This document shows, piece after piece, positions 47,600 through 58,194 of a stretch of DNA of 64,000 nucleotides. The position numbers and the translations under genes are program-made. The notes under the pieces are model-generated. The model made no database searches. It was not told the origin of the DNA and saw nothing but the letters and a program-made list of their open reading frames with translations. Source of the DNA: Ptychodera flava (Eukaryota; Hemichordata; Enteropneusta; Ptychoderidae); the NCBI RefSeq assembly GCF_041260155.1, contig NC_091933.1, positions 23,965,174 to 24,029,173 on the forward strand, read 5' to 3'. Position 1 is the first letter of the stretch. Each line of letters begins with the position of its first letter.

Positions 47600-48690
47600 T
47601 GATGAGATGACATCAATATATGATTTAGTAATGCCTTTATATGATAAGGTTGTGTTAATATATAATTAGGTGACGCCTTTATATTATGAGGTGGTGTCAA
47701 TATATCATAAGGTGCCGTTATTATATAATTAGGTGACATCAATATATGATTTAGTAATGCCTTTATATGATTAGGTAGTGTCAATATATGATTAGGTGAC
47801 GCCTTTATATTGTGAGGTGGTGTCAATATATCATAAGGTGCTGTTATTATATAATAAGGTGATATCAATATATGATTTAGTAATGCCTTTATATGATTAG
47901 GTAGTGTCAATATATGATTAGGTGACGCCTTTATATTATGAGGTGGTGTCAATATATCATAAGGTGCCATTATTATATAATTAGGTGACATCAATATATG
48001 ATTTAGTAATGCCTTTATATGATAAGTAGTGTCAATATATGATTTAGGTGACGCCTTTATATTATGAGGTGGTGTCAATATATCATAAGGTGCCGTTATT
48101 ATATAATTAGGTGACATCAATATATGATTTAGTAATGCCTTTATATGATTAGGTAGTGTCAATATATGATTAGGTGACGCCTTTATATTATGAGGTGGTG
48201 TCAATATATCATGAGGTGCCCTTAATATATAATTCGGTGATTTCAATATATGATTAGGTGACGCCTTTATATGATTAGGTTGTGTCAATATATGATTAGG
48301 TGACGCATTTATATTATAAGGTGGTATCAATATATCATAAGGTGCCGTTATTATATAATTAGGTGACATCAATATATGATTAGGTCGTGTCAATATATGA
48401 TTAGGTGACGCCTTTATATTATGAGGTTGTGTCAATATATCATAAGGTTCCGTAAATATATGATTAGGTGACATCTACATGTGAATAGGCAATGCCTTTA
48501 TATTTCGAGTCAATAACAGTATATGATTAAGTAGTGCTTATATATTGTTAGATCACAGCAATATATGAATTGAAAAGGCCATTATATTATAAGGTAATGT
48601 AAATATATCATTTAGTAGCGTCAATATGTTATGTGTGCACGCCATTATTATTATGTGTAACGTCTTTATTATTATGTTTAAAGTCATTAT
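47600..48690. repeat. Left-arm 21-bp satellite array (126-bp higher-order repeat)
   Basis: AT-rich 21-bp units (such as CCTAATCATATATTGACACTA on the minus strand, with variants). Six variants make a 126-bp higher-order unit repeated several times, decaying towards 48690. Because 21 is a multiple of 3 and no unit variant has a stop in one frame, the minus strand shows a long repeat-coded frame (units like PNHILTL, PNHIKAL, LNHILMS). Confidence 0.9.
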
Positions 48691-49155
48691 ATGATTATAT
48701 AGAGGGCGCACGCCTTCGGACACTTTCTTTGAGCGTGCAAACTTTCATTCGCTTTGCCCGACGCATGAGTTCCTGAGGGTTACATCACTCAAATCACAAT
48801 GGATGGAACGGATTTTACGGGAGTTGGGATTTGGAAATCTCTTGCAGAAATTCACAGACGAATGAGTCGATCCTAAAGTAGTGATCTCATCAGATGGACA
48901 GTTGGAGCGTCTTTGCGGGAGTACGATTGGTGATCGTTCTCGAATACTCCTGTGTAGTGCGAGAGCACAGTTGCACCGGACGAGAGTGCAGCGCAAGTGT
49001 AAGTGATCCTATCGCTACTAGCAGTACAGGTCTACAGTCAAATTTGCGACGAGATGTATCGTATTTGTCGATATATCGTATTTCTGCAGTAAACAATGTA
49101 AGACCATTACAGTCTACCTCCATGGTAAGACGAGGGCGGACACGGCGGGAGAGAC

Positions 49156-49256
49156 CACAGTTGCGAGTGGAGTGATACGTACCGGCCGCCGCGTACTACA
49201 ATTATTCTATGCATAGTACGCGGCGGCCGGTACGTATTACTCCACTCGCAACTGTG
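49156..49256. mobile_element. 101-bp near-perfect hairpin MITE inside the left foldback arm
   Basis: CACAGTTGCGAGTGGAGTGA and ACGTACCGGCCGCCGCGTAC are mirrored almost perfectly after a loop of about 15 nt. GGAGAGAC flanks both ends (49148-49155 and 49257-49264), an exact 8-bp duplication of hAT type. The matching place in the right arm lacks it, so it inserted after the arms were formed. Confidence 0.9.
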
Positions 49257-49512
49257 GGAGAGACGTCAAACATAAAGTTCGATCTTGGATTGGACGGTAA
49301 CATTCTTGTGTTTGGCTGATCGAAATACAGCTGTATTTCTTGTGTTTAGCTAAACACAAGATTATTGCATTCCACGATCTAGTTGTAGAAACGCAGCTAT
49401 CTTTTGGCGGGTAGACAAGTGTGTGTCGCTATGCGGGTCATCAAATGGTCAAAGCCACAGGCTCTAGAGTCAATGCAGGCGAACCGCTAGCCGCCACTGA
49501 TACAATAAAAAT

Positions 49513-51572
49513 ACCGTCAATGACGCTGTACCTTCTCTAATGTGTGGCCAGGTCAGGTAATTGGTTGTTGGCATGGAGTTGTTGGTAAATAGTTGATGAT
49601 GTAGGGGCATGAGGTGGGATATGGACCCAAAGAACCCAAAAGATGATTAAATACATCAATCAAAAAAATTCTAAGCTACAGTATAAACTGCCTAAAGATA
49701 GTTCAATGTGGAAAAAAGTTAAACAATTCAGAAATAAGAATTAACAGTCCAAAATAGTAATGACGCACTTCCTGAGTGCATGTGAAATATACAACCTGGC
49801 ATCTGTAAATTAAATGTATACCAAGTGATCATTTCCAGTCACTTTTAACTGTTTTTAATGGATTTTCCAAAGAGTCCTGTGGAAATGATGAAAAACGCTT
49901 ATCTGGTCTTGTGTTTGTATAACCTCATGGCTGATAATTGTCATAGTATTGAAAAAAAATTGAAAGTGAAGAAATTACTGTTTTTAATAGGCATATTTTC
50001 CTTGAAATACATGACCGTGTAAAGAATATATGCTAAAAGTGTTTAAGAGTAAATTTCTTTTCAAAAAATAATTTAATTTGTGACCAAAGGATTTTTATTC
50101 TTTGAGTTTACAAATTCAAACATTGCAATTTGTTCAATTATCTTGTGCAGTGCAAAATTTATAAAATGACTGAAAAACAAAAAAAATTGGCAGAATTACA
50201 GTCTTTGTGATGTAAAATTATGGGTTGACATCACGATAACTGTTAATCTGTTTGAAGTACTAATATACTATAATTTAAAAAAGAAAAATTCATGCAGAAA
50301 CGGTAAAATATATTGTCAGCAAGGTAGTGTTAATTTTGACTTTACATCAAAATATGCCTTTGCTGGATACAAATATATAGGGCGAAATATCAGCCATGTT
50401 CAGCAAAATCCACACAACAGCATTGATCCTTTTCTAATTTGATTTGATTTGCTTATGTTATCCTTGTATGACAGTCAGTACAATATGGAACAACACAGTG
50501 AATAAGTATGCTGTAAATGAAATGGTGTGGCTGCATCCACATGCAGCAATAGGAGTGCCTTTGTCTCTCAACCCTCATTTCCAACCTGTCCCATCCCTGA
50601 AAAAATAGTTTGGTCTTATATTTATAATGTTAATAATTTCTGTATTTGTTAAAATGTGCGCATCTCAAAAACTTTTGATCATAAACATTTTCATTGTTTT
50701 TTATAGCTGACCAATCAGTTAACCTGTTTATTTTGAATATTTGCGCATTTTTTCCTCAGTATTTGACATTTTCTGAATACCTTCTTATTCAGTTTGTCAT
50801 TTTCTAAAAGTTTAAATGCTCCATTGTGTGGTCAAGCTTTCCACAAGCATCAAATGTTGAGGGTCTGCCTCTAGAGGGCGGGCATCATGAACACTCCTGT
50901 GTTTGTTGGTTGATTCCTGCACGTAAACTTCTGATTGTACTGTGAACATTGAACATGGCCGACGTCCGATTTTCCTGTCTAAAACTTTCACTCATTTTCG
51001 TTCATATGACTCTGAAACACCAGGAAACGATTGGGAAGAAAGGGTTATCTTGAAATATTGAGGTACTCGCCGATATTTTGCAAAATTAAATGAGAAAAAA
51101 TGCAAGGAAAATGCCGACAGGCTTACACAATGACAGTTTTCAGACTCGGAGGCATATGATCATCTCTGCAGATTATGCAACAGGCCCAGATCACGTGAGG
51201 CCATGAGAAGATATCCACGCAACTCAGTACCAAACACTAGCGCTCACAGAGTGAGCAAACACAAAGTGAGTACCCCTAACGTCAGCTCAGTAGTCTGTAA
51301 TAGATTGTAGTCAACTAAGAAACCTTGGAGAAAGGCTTAACACTGTGGCTATGCCACTAAGTCCCTTTTGATTTTTGTCATAGCTCAAATCGTTCTCCCA
51401 CACCTCAACCTGAGCCATGAACACCCCCACCAGTTATGATATGACCCATCACAATGGCATGACGTCAACGGATCTTGACAGACGGAAGTCTTGACAGACG
51501 GAAGTTCTTGACAGCAGCATATTGGTTTTCAACTCTAATACCTTCTCTGTCTATAAATAGACACGAGAAGGT
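49513..51572. mobile_element. 2.06-kb insertion splitting the left foldback arm
   Basis: The right arm is continuous across ACAATAAAAATCAAAAGG. In the left arm the same sequence is split by 2,060 bp, with AAAAAT on both sides (49507-49512 and 51573-51578). ACCTTCTCT-like motifs occur near both ends in inverted orientation (about 49530 and about 51564), but ordinary terminal inverted repeats are not clear. No coding region is recognised inside. Confidence 0.7.
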
Positions 51573-51821
51573 AAAAATCAAAAGGTGTGTAACAGCGGCA
51601 GCCATGCACGGAGCCCGAGTAAATTTCAACAGACGGTTTCGCTTCGCCCTCTTTTATCTCAAATACAACTTGCTTATTGGGGTCGATCGATGCTCCAGTT
51701 CATCAACTTCATGAAAAATCACACCAATATCCAAAATCTCTCTGTTAAGTCCATGAAAAAGCTGTGTTTTCGGAGCAGTGTCAGCTAGGAAACGCTGTTA
51801 TCATACATGACCCACATTGAC

Positions 51822-54800
51822 CTATCACGAAATGTTCTGATTGGTTGTTACTTTTAAGGGATACGTCATCCGTTTCAGGGGGTGCTACACTCGAGAGATT
51901 TAGTTACACGTAATTACGTTCGATCAGTATCCGTAACGTCTTTGTCATGCAGTGTGCGAAACTCATACAAAATCTCTACTGGCCAGCGGGCCAGTAACTT
52001 TAAAAAATCACTGGCCCTGAAGGAAATCAACTGGTCCGATCATCAGGTCAAATCCAAATATAGTGGAGATATATACCTGCGCTCAGTCTAGGGGCCAAGA
52101 ATATGATGGGATTGAAAAATAAATAAAGACACCGCTTCAAAATCCTAACATCAAACTGTTTTTTTATGCCTTTTAATTCTTTTATTCTTTTTTAATTCTT
52201 CAAATGAAGATGACTATCAAAACCGAAAGTTGGGGCAACTGATCTCAGTGTTGAAAAACATGAAATCAGTAAAAGGTTAAGCACTACACATAAACGTTTT
52301 CATTTCCTAAAATAGCCTTTCACAACAAATATTTCTAACATTGAGAAAAAGAGCACAAGCGTGGGCTTGAAACACGTCCCAACACAGAAATGCTAAGCAT
52401 CCAGAACTCCGATCAGGGATGGGTAAGTTTTGGCAGCACAAACGCCGGATCACACAACAAATGGAGTCAATACAACACTTGACTCACGATTCTGACTTCT
52501 CCCTTTTGAGGGACTCATCATTAAAGTCAATGAAGGGAATACAAAAAATTAGGTCAACTGATAAAGAGAAATAATACGTTAACACGTTAAAAGACAAATC
52601 ACAAATTTAAAATGTAAGCGTAATCTTTACAGTGACCAACTTGAGGCAAATGGCCATCAAGGTCAATGAAGACGGTACCATGCACAATGTTTAAATATCG
52701 GACATTTACTTTTTACTATCGGCGTTTGACGTCCGACATGTATCCGTCATCGTAACGATCTATATATCTGGTCTAAAATCGATACTAGACAATACAAGAA
52801 TGACTTGCCTCTTGTCGCTGCACGACGGGTTTGAGAAATTGCCTATATTTTACCCCAGGCTGATACATATCGGCGATTTTAGGACTCTTTATAGCTAGGC
52901 AATTCTGAATGACTGTGAAATCAAAGATGTTTACTCGATATTTATCGGCGATTGGGACCCCAATATCGTCACCAGAATGACTCATCTCGTGTCTCGGGCA
53001 CGTGTGGTCTATTAAAATCACCGATGTTTATCCGCGATTTCGGGACAAACGTCCGATATATATGTTGGAGATTTGCATTGCCACCTCACAGATCTTGCCA
53101 AGCCCGACTTCATCATTGCGGCATCAACTTCGATACTATACTTGTCAAATCGGGGTAAATAATCGATGTATATCTGGGAGATCAAAACCTTACAGATTTG
53201 GCCCAGCGGTCTAGCCAGGCCCGACTTCGATAGTCCGACTTTAATTATACGATTATTAGACTTGTCTAAAAGGTGGGTAAATATCCAATATATATGGAGG
53301 TTTTACCATCTTATAAATCTGACCTTAGTTTTAGTCAAGGGTCTATGATCTGACCAAACAATTCTAATTTCGATATTGTGATGCCCAGTAGCTGCAAATA
53401 TCCGATATCATATAATGTTGAAGTGTCATCGAAATCCAGTTTACCTCGACACATGCAACTCGATCGATACGCTAATTATTCTTTTATGATCACGACGACA
53501 CATGTAACGTCTTTCGCTTTGATGCAGTACCGTATCTTTGAATAATTTTGTCAGGTATTTAGCTTAGCAAAACATTCTGGTAAACTTCTGTACAATAGGA
53601 AAAGCTACTGGCCCGTCTTTAGGAACAGCAGGACATATTTCAAGAGTTACTGGTACGTCCGGCATGGAAACTGCTGGTCTCCGACCATCGGGTTAGCGTG
53701 AATTCCGCACGCTGTTGTCATGTGATAACCAGACGTTGCGTGCGTGTGGAGCAGTAGTTTGTAACGTCGAATGACACTTTTACACGTGGTCATAATTACT
53801 AATAGTATTTTTTTTATAGATTTTCTAATGATTTCCGCGAATTTTGACAAGCAACCTCGTAGAGTATCACTGTAAATTGGCAATTATCTTTGAGGCCAAA
53901 AAAAAAGAAAATAAATTGTGCTGTTCTGTTCAGATAACATGGTTTTCAAAAATAAGGTAGGTACGTCGGCAGGATTTTTTTTTTCTTTTTACAAAATATT
54001 TTATTTTTAAATATGCATTGTTCAGGGGTTCAGGGCGCTCAAACACTGGCCATAACATTTCCAGATCACAATGTACCATATAGGTATATAAAGGAAAAAC
54101 ATAAGACACCCTCTTTCAAGCAAAATCAAATGCCAAGTATCGAACGTGTGATTTTACGGATTTTTCTTTGTTTTCTTTTTAGTTCCTTGTTTACGTAGCT
54201 CCAAAAAAATTAGGGTCGGCAGATAAAAAATAGAGTAGGTCGGGTTATCGGAACAGCACAATATTTTTTGTTTGACCTAAGAATACTTCGTATTTGCAAC
54301 AGTACAAGAAGTTCTTGCTATGAGTTCCTGATACGAACGAAATGTAGTATTCCACATTATATCTGACGCCGTCACAAAGATTTCTGTAAACCATGTAAAT
54401 AATTTTATCTAATAAGAGAATCGGCAAGTTTAATTCGAGGGTACGACGAACTAAAGTAGTCCTCGCGTAGAGAAAATAATGTTTCTTAGAGCTTGCACGA
54501 ATTTCGCTTGTTTCACATTGTACTACACATGATCAAAACGAAAACAAAATACTATAGCAGTAGCCTGTACAATATATGCTTCCACTCCGACTTGCACTAG
54601 GTGCAAACCCCCTGTTAGGTATGGCAACAAGTCAGGAATGTTAAAAAAAATTTCATTCAAAGTAGATAAGAAGTGAAAACATTAATGAGGAAAACTGTAA
54701 ATCTTACTTACCAGTATGATACGCTGCCATAGCGAAGCTTGTGGTGCGGACAAGTGAAAGTTAACCGATATTTTGAAATTACGTTCGTAAAACCGTCATC

Positions 54801-54842
54801 CAATCACAAGCTTCCCCTTGTGGGTCATGACCATTGACCCCA
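51822..54842. other. Loop of the foldback element
   Basis: 3.0 kb without a convincing gene. About 52700-53420 contains a degenerate tandem repeat of roughly 120 bp with a recurring CGATATATAT...GGAGATTT...CAGAT(C/T)T...CCCGACTTC pattern. ACTGGCC motifs recur at about 51980-52040 and about 53608. No transposase motif was found on either strand. Confidence 0.5.
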
Positions 54843-55689
54843 GTCAATGTGGGTCATGTATGATAACAGCGTTTCCTAGCTGACACTGCTCCGAAAACAC
54901 AGCTTTTTCATGGACTTAACAGAGAGATTTTGGATATTGGTGTGATTTTTCATGAAGTTGATGAACTGGAGCATCGATCGACCCCAATAAGCAAGTTGTA
55001 TTTGAGATAAAAGAGGGCGAAACCGTCTGTTGAAATTTACTCGGGCTCGTGCATGGCTGCCGCTGTTACACACCTTTTGATTTTTATTGTATCAGTGGCG
55101 GCTAGCGGTTCGCCTGCATTGACTCTAGAGCCTGTGGTCAAGCCGTGGCGGTGTTGACCTTTAGATGATCCGCATAGTGAAGCACGCTATTACGCCAACA
55201 GATGGCTGCTTTTCCACAACTATGCACGATCGAACTTATGTTTGACCACGGTCCCTTTGTGGATGGACTGTGGTTTTACGTCTCTCCTAGTCCACCCTCG
55301 TCTGACATTGTTTACTGCAGAAATACGACATGTCAACAAATACGACATATTTCGTCGCAAATTTGACTGTATACCTGCACTGCTAGCAGCGGGATGGATC
55401 ACTTACACTTGCGCCGCACTCTCGTCCGGTGCAACTGTGCTCTCGCACTTACACAGGAGTATTGAACGATCACCAATCGTACTCCCGCAAAGACGCTCCA
55501 ACTGTCCATCTGATGAGATCACTACTTTAGGATCGACTCATTCGTCTGTGAATTTCTGCAAGAGATTTCCAAGTCCCAACTCCCGTAAAATCCGTTCCAT
55601 CCATTGAGATTTGAGTGATGTACCCCTCAGGTACTCATGCGTCGGGCTAAGCGAATGAAAGCTTGCACGCTCAAAGAAAGTGTCCGAAG

Positions 55690-57260
55690 GGGTGCGCCCT
55701 CTATATAATCATATAATGACTTTAAACATAATAATAAAGACGTTACACATAATAATAATGGCGTGCACACATAACATATTGACGCTACTAAATGATATAT
55801 TTACATTACCTTATAATATAATGGCCTTTTCAATTCATATATTGCTGTGATCTAACAATATATAAGCACTACTTAATCATATACTGTTATTGACTCGAAA
55901 TATAAAGGCATTGCCTATTCACATGTAGATGTCACCTAATTATATATTTACGGAACCTAGTGATATATTGACACAACCTCATCATATAAAGGCGTCACCT
56001 AATCATATATTGACACGACCTAATCATATATTGATGTCACCTAATTATATAATAACGGCACCTTATGATATATTGATACCACCTTATAATATAAATGCGT
56101 CACCTAATCATATATTGACACAACCTAATCATATAAAGGCATTACTAAATCATATATTGAAATCACCGAATTATATATTAAGGGCACCTTATGATATATT
56201 GACACCACCTCATAATATAAAGGCGTCACCTAATCATATATTGACACTACCTAATCATATAAAGGCATTACTAAATCATATATTGATGTCACCTAATTAT
56301 ATAATAACAGCACCTTATAATATAAAGGCGTCACCTAATCATATATTGACACTACCTAATCATATAAAGGCATTACTAAATCATATATTGAAATCACCTA
56401 ATTATATATTAAGGGCACCTTATGATATATTGACACCACCTCATAATATAAAGGCGTCACCTAATCATATATTGACACTACCTAATCATATAAAGGCATT
56501 ACTAAATCATATATTGATGTCACCTAATTATATAATAACAGCACCTTATAATATAAAGGCGTCACCTAATCATATATTGACACTACCTAATCATATAAAG
56601 GCATTACTAAATCATATATTGATGTCATCTAATTATATAATAACAGCACCTTATGATATATTGATACCACCTCATAATATAAAGGCGTCACCTAATCATA
56701 TATTGACACTACCTAATCATATAAAGGCATTACTAAATCATATATTGATGTCACCTAATTATATAATAACAGCACCTTATGATATATTGATACCACCTTA
56801 TAATATAAAGGCGTCACCTAATCATATATTGATACTACTTTATCATATAAAGACATTACTAAATCATATATTGATGTCATCTAATTATATAATAACAGCA
56901 CCTTATGATATATTGATACCACCTCATAATATAAAGGCGTCACCTAATCATATATTGACACTACCTAATCATATAAAGGCATTACTAAATCATATATTGA
57001 TGTCATCTAATTCTATAATAACAGCACCTTATGATATATTGACACCACCTTATAATATAAAGGCGTCACCTAATCATATATTGACACTACCTTATCATAT
57101 AAAGACATTACTTAATCATATATTGATGTCATCTAATTATATAATAACAGCACCGTATGATATATTGACACCACCTTATAATATAAAGGCGTCACCTAAT
57201 CATATATTGACACGACCTTATCATATAAAGGCATTACTAAATCATATATTGATGTCATCT
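55690..57260. repeat. Right-arm 21-bp satellite array (126-bp higher-order repeat)
   Basis: The inverse counterpart of the left array, about 0.5 kb longer, with more higher-order units and some shortened ones. The stop-free frame on the plus strand (55929-57341) is 470 codons. Like its left counterpart it reads outward, towards the element end. I treat it as repeat-derived rather than as a gene. Confidence 0.9.
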
Positions 57261-57314
57261 CATCAAATACAGCAAATAAACCTCAGAAGGCAGCAACGGC
57301 GTTCCATACTTTCC

Positions 57315-58194
57315 CAGTCATTTCGCTGTGTAGCTTTCTAGCATCACGTTAACTTTGTGCAGTTCCTGCGTGTGCAAGATTTAGAGAATAACATACAAAG
57401 TGTAAATGTTTTGACTTGAGTAATGTGCTCCTCAAACCTGATACATTCTCATATATTTCACAGAGTATTTTCATGATGCTACTCACACTTTTAATCAAGG
57501 ATTAGTATCCACACCTACTAGTGAAGGTGTGGATCAGGGAAGTATATTACCCAAAAATTTACCGATAAATGGTATTAAAAACAACTGATACACCCTGTTA
57601 AACTCTATTGGGAAAAACGGGGATTTTTCCCAATATCGACGATAATAACTTAAATTTTCTGTGAGTGTCAAACTGTTTCCACGCAACTCAAGTTGCAAGC
57701 TGCCATGTACACATTATACTGTACACCAAGTCACCGTCTTGTGGTGAAAGGGCTGTGTACGTTTAAAAAAGTTATGTTCGCTACGTTGTTCTTCCGAATC
57801 GCCGACTGAAAAGCATTAAAGATCGAAAGATCGAAGATTATGTCATAAGGTTCGTCTTTGATTTCAATGATAATCACATGACTGAAAGATGTGCCGATTA
57901 TAGATTTTTGATGAAAATCAAAGGCTTAATTATTTTTACACTAAAATGAAATCTCTCCATTGTCATACTTATTCAAAGACCAATATGACGACTCTCACTA
58001 CTTTCCCCTTTTTAAATCCACTGATACCATTTCCACCATGCAGCCACACTTGAAATCGCTGTAAAATTTCGCAACAAACTCGTCAGTAAATTTCTTCAAC
58101 GGGACAAAACAGCACGCCCTCTGGAGTGAACAGACGAATTCTCTTCCCTGTGCGATTTCGTGAACCGAGGATTTGCGTGGATGGCATCGTGTAA
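57315..58194. other. Intergenic gap between the foldback element and the WD-repeat gene
   Basis: No gene was seen. It probably includes the 3' UTR of the minus-strand WD-repeat gene near 58194. A short inverted repeat lies around 57502-57533 (TCCACACCTACTAGTGAAGGTGTGGA). Confidence 0.5.

Larger units (their letters stand above)
47554..57308. mobile_element. Giant foldback-type DNA element with satellite-bearing inverted arms
   Basis: The outer ends are inverted copies: TATGGAACGCCGTTGCTGC at 47554 and GCAGCAACGGCGTTCCATA ending at 57308. CTTTCC flanks both (47548-47553 and 57309-57314), a 6-bp target duplication. The right arm is 54843-57308. The left arm is 47554-49512 plus 51579-51821, interrupted by a 2.06-kb insertion. 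From the outside in, each arm has a short unique end, a 21-bp satellite array, then about 0.9 kb of unique inverted sequence. The loop 51822-54842 has no transposase frame. Long tandem-repeat inverted arms recall FB or Galileo-type foldback elements of flies, but the superfamily here is unknown; a 6-bp duplication is unusual for P-type elements. Confidence 0.8.

Noticed and set aside
47600-48690. CRISPR array
   Set aside because: The units are contiguous 21-bp satellite repeats with no unique spacers, in a eukaryotic genome.
55929-57341. 470-codon open frame (and its 336-codon mirror at 47464-48474) as protein genes
   Set aside because: The sequence is a 21-bp satellite whose period keeps any stop-free frame open. 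There is no domain, start context or splice support.
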